In this document: in pieces, positions 34,724 through 43,491 of the stretch
How positions within the stretch are numbered: position 1 is the stretch's first letter
How the letters are laid out: each line of letters opens with the position of its first letter
NCBI GenBank assembly: GCA_964541895.1
Contig: CAZISM010000004.1
Location: 1 to 64,000, forward strand
Reading direction: 5' to 3'
Origin: CAZISM01 sp964541895
GTDB taxonomy: Bacteria > Zhuqueibacterota > Zhuqueibacteria > Residuimicrobiales > Residuimicrobiaceae
Length of the DNA stretch: 64,000 bases
Position numbers and translations under genes: made by a program
The notes under the pieces: model-generated
The model's database searches: none
What the model was told of the DNA's origin: nothing
The model's input: the letters and a program-made list of their open reading frames with translations, nothing else

Positions 34724-37138
34724 TCAACATAAATCCAGAAACAACGTACCGCCGTTTGCCAGTTCAAACCGTCCGACCTTGCGTCCAACAGCACCGGTGA
34801 AAGCACCCTTTTCATGTCCAAACAGCTCGCTTTCGATCAGAGTCACCGGCAGCGCGGCACAATTGACCTTTACCAGAGGGCGATCCCGACGGGGGCTCAA
34901 GTTATGGACGGCGCGTGCCAGCAATTCTTTTCCTGTTCCCGATTCTCCCAAGATCAGCACGGTCGCATCTGTGGCTGCCACTTGCTCTACTTTGGCAAGG
35001 ATCTTTTGCAAGGCCGGGCTGCGGCTGATAATATCGGTGAAATTATGTTCCAGTTTGATCTCTGTCTGGAGATACACGTTTTCTGCATGCAGGCGGTTCT
35101 TGAGCTGCTCCACTTCCGAAAGTGCATTCTGAAGCGCCGCGGCCGCTAGGGTCCGCTCCTTAACCTGCAACTCGAGCTCTGTCCTTTTTTCTTCCAGCCT
35201 CCTCATTTTTCTGCACAGCAAGCTCCAGGCGAGTGCAAGGATGAATAAAACAGCCGGACTGCGAAACCACCATCTTTGCCAGAACGGCGGCCGGATAACA
35301 ATTGAAAGCGATGTGCCTTGCTCATTCCATACGCCCTCGTTGTTTGAAGCTTTCACGTGAAAGATATATTCACCCGGATCGACACGCGTATAGCTGGCAT
35401 AGCGCCTGGTGCCGCAATAATTCCAATCCTCGTCAAATCCTTCCAATACATACGCGTACTGATTTTTGTCCGGATCATTGAAATCCAGGGCGACGAACTC
35501 CATGGAGAAAAAATTATCGCGACAGGAGAGAACGATGGAGCGCGAGCCGTCGCTCAGCCGGGGCGGCAGAAGCAGTCGATCAAAAACTTTGAAACGGGTG
35601 ATAACCACAGGGAAAAGATGGATATTCTCACGAAGACTATCCGGATGAAAGGTGATAAAGCCGCCTTCGCTGCCGAACATCATGCTTCCGTTCGCATTTT
35701 TATGATAGGCGCCGCAAAGAAGAACATTGCTGATCAAGCCGTCCCTGGCCGTATAGTTTTTGAAAGAAGCTGTTTTCGGATTAAATCTGGAAATTCCCTT
35801 ATCCGTGCTCAACCAGAGACGACCATGGGTATCCTCCAATACGCCCTTTACGAAATTGTCTGATAACCCATCCTTATCCGCGTAAGGCGTAAATCGATGG
35901 GAGGCGATATCCAGCCGGTTCAGACCGCTGCCGAACGTGCCTATCCAGACGGTACCGCTCGCATCGGCGTGGGCTGAATAGATATTGTTCGTGCTCAGGC
36001 TGTTGGGATTTTGTGGATCATGCATGAAACGAGTGAATGTTTCAGTTTTTCTGTTCAAGCGATTCAGTCCGCCGCCGAATGTGCTGATCCAGAGATAGTC
36101 TTGGGAAGCCGGATCTTGAGAAATAGCCCAGACATTATTGTGACTCAAGCTGTGCGGATTTCCAGGATCATGATGATAATAGACGATTGTATTTTTCAGT
36201 GGATTCAAACGACAGAGGCCGTTGCCCATGGTGCCGAACCAGATCTCTCCGTCGCTATCCTCTAAAATCGCTTTTACGATTAGCTGTCCGGATTGGGTCG
36301 GGTCCAGCACCTCATATCCGTATCGCAGAAACGCATTGTGTTTGGGATCGAACCGATACAGGCCCCTTTCCGTACCGATCCAGAGATCGCCTCAGCGGTC
36401 CTGGCAGATCGCCAATACCGCATTGCTGATGTGGTTTTTCAAAATTTGGGGATCGGGGTAATAATGTCCGATCAGCTCGCCTTCGCGGCCGTACTTTTGC
36501 AGGCCGAAATGCTCAGTTCCAACCCAGAGGTTACCAGTAAGATCCTGGCAAATAGCAAAGACGGCATCGTCCAATTTATTTCGCCAGAATTGATCCTGCT
36601 GCAGAACGTACCGACTGATGCCGGAACGATAGTGGCCGATCCACATAACGCCCGAGCGATCTTTATAAATCGTTTGTACGCGGTCATTGAGAAGAGAGTA
36701 TGGATTATGCACATCCTGGCGATAAGCCACAAAGCGATTGGCTTCCGGCTCAATCCGCAACAGTCCATTATGAAAAGTTCCTACCCATAGTGCACCCCTG
36801 CTGTCCTCCGTTATATCAAAGATAACGTCATATTCCACTGCACGAAATTCCTGTGAAGCCCCACGCCAGCGGACGACCTGATCGGTGTGACGATCATAGT
36901 AATTCAAGCCGTTGTTCGTCCCGATCCAAAGGACACCTGAACGATCCTCTCGCAGAGTTGTGATGTGATCACCGCTCAAGCCGTATCCGGTATCCGGATG
37001 GCGTCGATAGCAAGAGACTGAATTTTTTTTTCGATCATAACGATTGAGGCCGCTGCCAAACGTCCCGATCCACAACATGCCGGTGCGATCTTTATTTTGC
37101 CGGTGAACTGGACGACGGCCCAAGATCTTCTCCCTCAA
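34724..37138 (-). pseudogene. two-component-propeller sensor / sigma-54 activator hybrid, broken
   Basis: One frame with an internal TGA at 36390-36392 (CQDR, stop, GDLWIGTE). The parts in order are many propeller repeats (DRTGMLWIGTFGSGLNRYDR, DRSGVLWIGTNNGLNYYD and so on), a Y_Y_Y domain (YAYVLEGFDEDWNYCGTRR), one transmembrane helix (SPAVLFILALAWSLLCRK) and a coiled coil (LEEKRTELELQVKERT). Last is a sigma-54 AAA+ domain with GESGTGKELLARAVH and LFGHEKGAFTGAV. The gene stops at GGTLFLDLC, where family members read LFLDEIGE, so the rest of the AAA+ and the DNA-binding part are lost. The N-terminus is also damaged. The normal role would be to sense an outside signal and activate sigma-54 promoters. 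Confidence 0.8.
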
Positions 37139-37457
37139 AACCGGGTAATCAAAAATCCGGTCCGCGGTCTCTGCAAATTCTCAAAGCGGAAATGACGCAT
37201 CACCTCGGCTATGAAAAGTAGGCTCCTGAAGGCCAGAACAGCGGCAATATCCGTCTGGCACAGGAGACCGGCAAAACGGTAATGGTACATTAAAATCATA
37301 TAACACGTTCAGATTCGTCTGAGGCGTTAAAAGTGCGGAGCTATTGTTCAGTGCAGATTTACGGAGGCATGGCAATCCCCACCACCCTGGCGGACTGGCC
37401 AGTCCGCCCTCATAAAAAAAAGGGGGGACTGGCCCCCCTTTGCAAAAAGTGTGGTTC
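37139..37457. other. intergenic stretch with palindrome and terminator
   Basis: The first 60 bases may hold the frameshifted N-terminus of the sensor (RHFRFENLQ in one frame). A perfect 20-bp palindrome (GGCGGACT-GGCC-AGTCCGCC) lies at 37389-37408, directly before the terminator of the first small paralog. Nothing else is recognised. Confidence 0.5.
37413..37441 (-). terminator. terminator of small exported protein 1
   Basis: On the minus strand a 9-bp stem (AAAGGGGGG with CCCCCCTTT) is followed by eight or so T residues, 17 bp after the stop codon. Confidence 0.85.
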
Positions 37458-37856
37458 CTACCAGCGGCTGGCTAAAACCGTATGAACCTGATTATAGAAC
37501 ACTGTGCCGTCGTCTTCGTCCACTGGACGAACAAGCTTGGCCAGCTCTTCGTCGGTGATGTACCTGATGGTCAATTCAGCCTGCACCCGCAACAGCGGGT
37601 TGGTATCCTTTTTACTGATCTTGCAGATCTGCTCGCACATGGCTTTCATGTCAATCGTGGGATCCAGCGCATGGAGTTTGGCCAGCTGATAGAGCGCACT
37701 TTTTCGAACACCGTAATTGTCCGATTTCAGACACTCCATATATCGTCCGGCCGTTTTGATCAGCAATTGCCGATCGTACTTTTGGGGAGGTTCAGCCGCC
37801 TGGCTGTTGAGCGCCAACACCAGGATCAGCCCTCCTCCCAGCAGCGCGCGTTTCAT
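37458..37856 (-). CDS. small exported helical protein, paralog 1 of 3 (HEAT-like)
   Basis: 132 aa with a signal peptide (ALLGGGLILVLALNSQAAE). The mature part is all-helical with the shared block SDNYGVRKSALYQLAKLHAL, then ISKKDTNPLLRVQAELTIRY, and the shared tail FYNQVHTVLA. It reads like one to two HEAT-type repeats, so it may be a periplasmic scaffold or adaptor; function unknown. ATG 37856 has a perfect AGGAGG. It forms a tandem family with the next two genes, each with its own terminator. G+C is similar to the neighbourhood. Confidence 0.75.
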   Translation of the reverse strand: MKRALLGGGLILVLALNSQAAEPPQKYDRQLLIKTAGRYMECLKSDNYGVRKSALYQLAKLHALDPTIDMKAMCEQICKISKKDTNPLLRVQAELTIRYITDEELAKLVRPVDEDDGTVFYNQVHTVLASRW

Positions 37857-38004
37857 AATATCCTCCTGCAAACCACGCTCGTTTGCAATTGACCTGCTCT
37901 ATCTGTTAGTACGTCGCAGCCACCGGATTGTTACACATCCTGCCATCATTCTTTAAAAAACACCCCGCATACCTGTGCAGGATCAAGGCCGGGTTCGAAC
38001 GGGC

Positions 38005-38040
38005 AAAAAAAAATCCCCAGAGTGACATCATCCTGGGGAT
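38005..38040 (-). terminator. terminator of small exported protein 2
   Basis: The 8-bp stem ATCCCCAG (38013-38020) pairs with CTGGGGAT (38033-38040), followed on the minus strand by at least eight T residues. Confidence 0.82.
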
Positions 38041-38059
38041 GCAAAAATCTGCTCAGCCG

Positions 38060-38467
38060 TTACGGCTGTTTGGGGCCGGCCACAGCTACGTGGACCTGGT
38101 TGTAAAAATTCACCGGATCAGCGGGCGAATCGGGTTTTATCGTTTGCAACAGTTCGCGATCCTGCAGATAAACCAGGATCAGGCTGGCCTGCACCCGCAC
38201 CACCGGTTCATCGTCTTTTTTGCTCAGCTGCGCAACCTGATCGAGGGTATTCGCCAGATCCACTTCAGGAAACCGTGATTTGATGCGCGCCAGCTGATAC
38301 AACGCACTCTGACGAACACCCATGTTGTCGGATTGCAGGGCGCGCGCGTATCCCAGAATGATCCGCTTCGCTTTGGCGCGGTCCGTCAGTTCCGGATGGC
38401 TGGTGGTTTGCGCGTTCGAGAGCACCGCCGCCAGCAGAATCATCATCGTAACATAAACTCGTTTCAT
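38060..38467 (-). CDS. small exported helical protein, paralog 2 of 3 (HEAT-like)
   Basis: 135 aa with a signal peptide (VYVTMMILLAAVLSNAQ). The conserved core SDNMGVRQSALYQLARIKSR, then LSKKDDEPVVRVQASLILVY, and the tail NFYNQVHVAVAG align without gaps to paralogs 1 and 3. The start has GGAGAG. Its terminator lies 20 bp past the stop. About 200 bp separate it from each neighbour, so the three are probably separate transcripts. Unknown function. Confidence 0.75.
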   Translation of the reverse strand: MKRVYVTMMILLAAVLSNAQTTSHPELTDRAKAKRIILGYARALQSDNMGVRQSALYQLARIKSRFPEVDLANTLDQVAQLSKKDDEPVVRVQASLILVYLQDRELLQTIKPDSPADPVNFYNQVHVAVAGPKQP

Positions 38468-38591
38468 GGGACTCTCCTCTCCTGTTTGTTCCGAACTCGT
38501 TGCTTCCAGTTATATGTACGGAACCGTCATCCCGCCGGTTTCACATAATTGAAAAACCGGAAGCGGATTACAGATCTTTTACAAATCAGGC

Positions 38592-38634
38592 AAAAAAAAA
38601 TCGGTCCGCCGGACGCTCTACTATCCGGCGGACC
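38592..38634 (-). terminator. terminator of small exported protein 3
   Basis: The 11-bp stem GGTCCGCCGGA (38603-38613) pairs with TCCGGCGGACC (38624-38634), followed on the minus strand by about eight T residues. Confidence 0.82.
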
Positions 38635-38707
38635 AACTGGAGCAAGGAGGAGAGTGGAGCCGTCTAGCGTTCCAACGACTCCGGCGTGTTGATCATATCA
38701 GGCGCGA

Positions 38708-39118
38708 TTATTCCGCCACCTGCTCTGCAGCACCGAACAGTTCGGACTGTACTTTATTGTAAAAACCGGCATACTCATCGGGCACCAGCGGCTGCACTTT
38801 TTGGCTCAGCCCCTCCTCGGTGAGATAGGCCAGAGTCAAATTGGCCTGAATGCGGACCGTCGCGCTCGCATCTTTTTGGCTGACGCGCTCGACATCTTTG
38901 GCGATGCCGCTCAAATCCGCCCAGGGATAATCCACTTTGATGCGGGCCAGCTGGTACAACGTGCTTTGACGTACGCCTTCGTTATCCACTTTCAGCGATT
39001 CTTTATAAAGCTTGATGATTTTTTCGATCTTGTCAGTCGTCACCGGCGCTTCTTTCGCCTGCACAGAGACGGACAGGACCGCCACAGCCACAATAGCTAA
39101 CACCAGGATGCGTTTCAT
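38708..39118 (-). CDS. small exported helical protein, paralog 3 of 3 (HEAT-like)
   Basis: 136 aa with a signal peptide (ILVLAIVAVAVLSVSVQAKE). Its core VDNEGVRQSTLYQLARIKVD, then VSQKDASATVRIQANLTLAY, and the tail GFYNKVQSELFG match paralogs 1 and 2. The block K-x-DN-x-GVR-S-LYQLA is the most constant part in all three and may be the functional surface. AGGAGG precedes the ATG. It is divergent from the ygbA-like gene across about 210 bp with no other feature seen. Confidence 0.75.
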   Translation of the reverse strand: MKRILVLAIVAVAVLSVSVQAKEAPVTTDKIEKIIKLYKESLKVDNEGVRQSTLYQLARIKVDYPWADLSGIAKDVERVSQKDASATVRIQANLTLAYLTEEGLSQKVQPLVPDEYAGFYNKVQSELFGAAEQVAE

Positions 39119-39329
39119 GAAACCTCCTTACATAAATATATATTACATTGAGCGATTGGTTTTCCACAACCAAGGCTCAATTCAGGTAAACGTGCCCGCT
39201 TGATACCATCGCATCGCTGCGACCAAAATTCCGGAATAGCGGTTATTGCGGAATTGTTAATTAGGATAACAGGCGCACATCCCCGGCTATTCCTGAACCG
39301 TATGCCGTTACACAACTTTTACACTGACC

Positions 39330-39638
39330 ATGAAATCGAACCGACTTGCACGCGAACGCAAAACCATCATCGCCATGATCGACCTCTACTGTCGGGCCCA
39401 TCACTCAGCGCAAAACCGTTTGTGCGATGACTGTAACGAATTGCAGGCCTATGCACTGGCGCGCTTACAACACTGTCGCTATGGCGCCGACAAACCAACC
39501 TGCCAAAAGTGCCCGGCCCATTGCTACAAACCGGACCGGCGCGAACAGATTCGCACGGTGATGCGCTTTGCCGGCCCGCGCATGCTCCGCCATCACCCCC
39601 TGCTCAGCCTGGCCCACCTCTTCGACGCGTGGTGGTAA
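39330..39638 (+). CDS. ygbA: YgbA-like nitrous oxide-stimulated promoter family protein
   Basis: 102 aa, normal for the family. Cysteines are spaced CDDCNELQAYALARLQHC and CQKCPAHCY, followed by RREQIRTVMRFAGPRMLRHH. The enterobacterial member is in the NsrR nitrosative-stress regulon and is needed for growth under NO stress, and the cysteines suggest metal or iron-sulfur binding. The motif set is unmistakable, but the biochemical role is unknown. It directly precedes dapF (65 bp), with a T-rich run after the stop. Confidence 0.8.
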   Translation: MKSNRLARERKTIIAMIDLYCRAHHSAQNRLCDDCNELQAYALARLQHCRYGADKPTCQKCPAHCYKPDRREQIRTVMRFAGPRMLRHHPLLSLAHLFDAWW

Positions 39639-39702
39639 GCGGCGGGTTATGAACCGGCTTTTTTTTCGTTGCTAGCCGCACTGGTTTTTCGTACATTTCT
39701 TC

Positions 39703-40515
39703 ATGTCTGAACATACTGAATTTCTGAAAATTTCCGCCACGGGCAACGATTTTATTCTCATCGACAATCGCAACGGCCGCTTTGCGGCGGACCGCGACGC
39801 CCGTTATTTCAGCCGGCTGTGCCGGCACCGCGTGGCGGTGGGCGCCGACGGCGTCATCCTGCTGGAAAAAAGCGATCAGGCCGATTTTCGCTATGTGCAC
39901 ATCAATTCCGACGGCAGCATCGCCGAAATGTGCGGCAACGGCTCCCGCGCCATCGCCTGGTTTGCGCATCACCTCGGCCTCTATAAAACCCAGGCCGCCT
40001 TTGAAATCAATGACAAAATTTACCACGTGGTCATCAACGGCCCGGAGGTGACCACCGAATTCGTGCCGCCGGGCAAACCGATCCTGGATCTGAGCATCGT
40101 GGCCGAAGCGGAGCTGCAGGCCGGCGGCTTTATCGATACCGGCGTGCCGCATCTGGTGCTGTATGTGCAAAACCTGGAAACCGTGGATGTGGACCGCCTT
40201 GGCCGCGCCTATCGCTCCCACCCCTATTTCCCGGCCGGCACCAACGTCGATTTCGCCCAGATCGAGACCATGGATCAGGCCCGTGTCCGCACCTTTGAAC
40301 GCGGCGTCGAAGCGGAAACGCTGGCCTGCGGCACCGGCGCCGTGGCCGTGGCGGTCATCAGCCGAATGAAAAACCGGCTGCGCTCGCCCAGCCGGCTCTG
40401 CTTCCCAGGCGGCGAACTCACAGTCAGCTGCAACGACGATTTCAGTCAGGTGAAACTGACCGGGCTGGTCACGCCGGTCTATCGCGGTGTTCTCGAGGAG
40501 AGCTTTAATGCATAA
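39703..40515 (+). CDS. dapF: diaminopimelate epimerase
   Basis: Converts LL- to meso-diaminopimelate for lysine and peptidoglycan synthesis in the cytoplasm. 270 aa, normal length. Both catalytic cysteine motifs are present: NSDGSIAEMCGNGSRAIAWF (Cys about 76) and ETLACGTGAVAVAV (Cys about 208). The N-terminus is ISATGNDFILIDNR. It overlaps the start of the adenylate cyclase gene by 8 bases. A long antisense frame (39604-40587) is a compositional shadow. Confidence 0.93.
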   Translation: MSEHTEFLKISATGNDFILIDNRNGRFAADRDARYFSRLCRHRVAVGADGVILLEKSDQADFRYVHINSDGSIAEMCGNGSRAIAWFAHHLGLYKTQAAFEINDKIYHVVINGPEVTTEFVPPGKPILDLSIVAEAELQAGGFIDTGVPHLVLYVQNLETVDVDRLGRAYRSHPYFPAGTNVDFAQIETMDQARVRTFERGVEAETLACGTGAVAVAVISRMKNRLRSPSRLCFPGGELTVSCNDDFSQVKLTGLVTPVYRGVLEESFNA

Positions 40516-42676
40516 AAGTCTCAGCCAGCGGTTGTTGATCGGCGCGGCGATCGGTTTCATCGCTGCTGTTCTTATCCTGTCCTTCACCTATGGCTTTCAA
40601 CGCGATCTCTTTGACGCCTTTGAAGCCAAGTCCCTGGACTGGCGCTACCTCAAACGCATCAAACTGCTGTGGGAACGCCGTCAGGGTGCGGAAATCGAAG
40701 ATATCATCATCGTCGACATCGACAACCGCAGCCTGGAAAAACTGGGGCGGTTCAGCCAGTGGCCGCGCACCTACCACAGCCAGATCATCGATTACATCAC
40801 CGAAGGCGGCGCCCAAGCCATCGGCTTTGACGTTCTGTTTATGGAGCCGGATCAAATCGCCGAAAACGACAGCGCCTTTATCCGTTCCACGGCGCAATCG
40901 GGCATCGTCTATCATGCCATGGCCTTTTCCATGGCCAATCCGGACGCGTTTTTGTATCCCATGCAGGGGCCGCCCGATGGTTTGAACGCCGACCATCTCT
41001 CGCTGGTGCTGCCGGACAAAACAGCGCGGATATTCAAAACAGCAGATCGGATGGACGGCAAACTGATCCCGCTTTACAATGCCGCCCACGGCATCGGCTT
41101 TGCCAATTTCTCGCCGGACAATGACAGCGTCATCCGCACCATGCCGCTGTTTCTCAATTTCGCCGGCCGGCAATACCTGGCCCTCTCTATCGCCATGGTC
41201 ATGGGCGCCATGGGCGCGACGCCGGATGACATTCAAGTCATCCCCCGCCGGGAAGTGGTGGTCCAACCCAAAAACAGACCGGCGCTCCACATCCCCATCA
41301 ACGAAAAAGGGCGGGTTCTGCTCAACTATCAGGGGACCTTTCAAACCTTCCGCTATCTTTCCTACTATGACGTGCTCATGCAGCGCATCCCGCAGGAAAT
41401 GTTTAAGGGCAAGTATGTGCTCGTCGGCACCTCGGCCGCCGGCCTCTCCGACATCCGGCCGGTGCCGTTCCAGGACGATTTCCCCGGTGTGGAAATTCAC
41501 GCCACTCTGATTTACAACATGTTGACCGGCAAGTATATCAATATTCAAAAGCCTCTGTTTGGCGCACTCTTGGTGGCTCTGCTCGCCATCTCCATCGCCA
41601 TGCTGGCCATGGCGTTCCGGCCCTGGTTGAGCGGTCTGCTGGGCGTGCTGCTCGTCGGCGGTCTGGCTTTTCTGGCCCTGGCCTGGTTCGCACGGCATGC
41701 GTTCTGGCTGGAGTTGATCCGGCCGACACTGGCGATTCTGTTTTCCTTCATGTTCGTTTTTATTTATCGCTATATCGACGAAGAGCGCAACAAGCGTTAT
41801 ATCAAAAACATGTTTCAGCACTATCTCACCGCCAACGTGGTTGAGGAGCTGCTCAAGCGGCCGGAACTGCTCAAGCTGGGCGGCGAACGGCGCACAGCCA
41901 CCGCCTTTTTCTCCGACATCAAGGATTTCACCAGCACCTCGGAAAAGCTGGAGCCGGAAGAGCTGGTGGCGCAGCTGAACGAATATCTTTCCGCCATGAC
42001 CGAAGTAGTGCTAAAGTACAAAGGCTACCTGGACAAATATGAAGGCGACGCCATCATGGCTGTTTTTGGCGTGCCGGTGGACCAGGCCGATCACGCCGAG
42101 CGCGGCTGCCTGGCGGCGCTGGATATGCAGGAGCGGCTGGTGTCGCTGCGGCAAAAGTGGCAAAAGGAAGGCAAGCCGCAGTTTCATGCCCGCATGGGAC
42201 TCAATTCCGGACCGATGATCGCCGGCAACATCGGCGGCGAAGACCGCTACGATTACACGGTCATCGGTGACGCCGTGAACCTGGCATCGCGCCTGGAAGG
42301 CGCCAACAAGCAGTACGGCACCAGCATCATGGTCAGCGAATTCACGCGCGAGCTGCTGCCGGTTTCGTACATCACCCGCGAACTGGATCTTATCCGCGTC
42401 AAGGGGAAACAGAAACCGGTGCGCGTGTACGAGCTGGTGGCGCGCGATCGCAGCGGCTTGAGCAATGCTCAATTGCTTGCACTGCCAGAGTACGAACAGG
42501 GCCTGGCCGCTTACCGCCAACGGCGATGGGATGACGCCATCGCCGCGTTTCAGCGGGCGCTGGCTGCCGACGTCCACGAAGGGCCCAGCAAAACCTATAT
42601 AGAGCGTTGCGAATTTTATAAACACAATCCCATTCCGTTCGATTGGGACGGCGTCTTTGAAATGAAAACGAAATAG
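40508..42676 (+). CDS. CHASE2-domain adenylate cyclase (class III)
   Basis: 722 aa membrane sensor enzyme making cyclic AMP, or possibly cGMP, in response to an extracellular signal. Residues 1-30 form helix 1, and the CHASE2 domain follows to about residue 340 (IIIVDIDNRSLEKLGRFSQW, IGFDVLFMEPD, YVLVGTSAAGLSDIRPVPF). Three more helices are at about 350-430. The cyclase domain begins FFSDIKDFTSTSEKLEPEEL with two metal Asp, then YEGDAIMAVFGVP, GLNSGPMIAGNIG and TVIGDAVNLASRLEGANK. The C-terminus has a TPR-like stretch. GAGGAG precedes ATG 40508, which overlaps dapF. Regulation is unknown. Confidence 0.9.
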   Translation: MHKSLSQRLLIGAAIGFIAAVLILSFTYGFQRDLFDAFEAKSLDWRYLKRIKLLWERRQGAEIEDIIIVDIDNRSLEKLGRFSQWPRTYHSQIIDYITEGGAQAIGFDVLFMEPDQIAENDSAFIRSTAQSGIVYHAMAFSMANPDAFLYPMQGPPDGLNADHLSLVLPDKTARIFKTADRMDGKLIPLYNAAHGIGFANFSPDNDSVIRTMPLFLNFAGRQYLALSIAMVMGAMGATPDDIQVIPRREVVVQPKNRPALHIPINEKGRVLLNYQGTFQTFRYLSYYDVLMQRIPQEMFKGKYVLVGTSAAGLSDIRPVPFQDDFPGVEIHATLIYNMLTGKYINIQKPLFGALLVALLAISIAMLAMAFRPWLSGLLGVLLVGGLAFLALAWFARHAFWLELIRPTLAILFSFMFVFIYRYIDEERNKRYIKNMFQHYLTANVVEELLKRPELLKLGGERRTATAFFSDIKDFTSTSEKLEPEELVAQLNEYLSAMTEVVLKYKGYLDKYEGDAIMAVFGVPVDQADHAERGCLAALDMQERLVSLRQKWQKEGKPQFHARMGLNSGPMIAGNIGGEDRYDYTVIGDAVNLASRLEGANKQYGTSIMVSEFTRELLPVSYITRELDLIRVKGKQKPVRVYELVARDRSGLSNAQLLALPEYEQGLAAYRQRRWDDAIAAFQRALAADVHEGPSKTYIERCEFYKHNPIPFDWDGVFEMKTK

Positions 42677-42682
42677 AGATCC

Positions 42683-43453
42683 ATGACACCACCACGAACC
42701 ACCTATCTGTACGGCCGCAATCCGGTGCTGGAATGGCTGTTGGCGGACCTGCCGGTGCAGCAGCTGCTGCTGGCCCGCGAGACCGAAAGCCATCTTGATC
42801 CGCAACTCCGCAAACAGATCGAAAAATGCCGCGCCCAGGTACAGCGGCTGGCCAAACAGGAGCTGCAACTCAAGGTCGGCACCTCCGACCACCAGGGCAT
42901 CGCCGCGCTGGTGCAACTGCCGGCTTATGTCTCTCTGGAAGAGATGCTGGAGCGAGCGAAACGGAAAGAAGAGCCCCTGTTCATCGTCATCCTGGACCAG
43001 GTGCAGGATCCGCACAATCTGGGGGCCATCCTCCGCTCCGCCGAAGGGGCCGGCGTGCACGGCATCATCATCCCCAAAGACAACGCCGCCGAATTGACGC
43101 CGGCAGCATTCAAGGCGTCGGCCGGCGCCGCTGCGCTGATACCGATCGCGCGTGTCACCAACCTGGTGCGAGCCATGGAAACGCTCAAAGAGCAGGGAGT
43201 ATGGCTGGTCGGCACCGACGATCAGGCGGCCGAGATCTATTACAAGCGGGATCTGTGCGGGCCTATCGGCGTTGTCATGGGCAGCGAAGGCAAAGGCCTG
43301 CGCCGACTGGTGGCCGAGACCTGCGATTTTATGGTGAACATACCCATGCACGGCCGGATCAATTCACTGAACGTGTCAGTGGCTTCGGCCCTGCTGTTTT
43401 TTGAAGTAAGAAGACAAAGAGCTTGCCGGAGCAATAACGCTGCGGCCCAATGA
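42683..43453 (+). CDS. rlmB: SpoU-family 23S rRNA 2'-O-methyltransferase, RlmB type
   Basis: 256 aa. An N-terminal L30e-like substrate domain (TYLYGRNPVLEWLL) is followed by the knotted SPOUT methyltransferase with motif 1 LDQVQDPHNLGAILRSAE, motif 2 GVVMGSEGKGL and motif 3 IPMHGRINSLNVSVASALL. RlmB methylates G2251 of 23S rRNA; other members methylate other positions, so the exact target is inferred. It follows the cyclase after 6 bases and overlaps the upstream open frame of the CPBP gene. A long antisense frame (42011-43351) is a shadow. Confidence 0.88.
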   Translation: MTPPRTTYLYGRNPVLEWLLADLPVQQLLLARETESHLDPQLRKQIEKCRAQVQRLAKQELQLKVGTSDHQGIAALVQLPAYVSLEEMLERAKRKEEPLFIVILDQVQDPHNLGAILRSAEGAGVHGIIIPKDNAAELTPAAFKASAGAAALIPIARVTNLVRAMETLKEQGVWLVGTDDQAAEIYYKRDLCGPIGVVMGSEGKGLRRLVAETCDFMVNIPMHGRINSLNVSVASALLFFEVRRQRACRSNNAAAQ

Positions 43454-43491
43454 GGTACACGGACGCTTACTACAACCCGCGGAGGGAATCC

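Noticed and set aside
36390..36392. TGA as a sense codon in the sensor gene (alternative code)
   Set aside because: Many intact genes in the window end normally with TGA, and the same gene is also truncated at both ends, so an ordinary pseudogene explains it.
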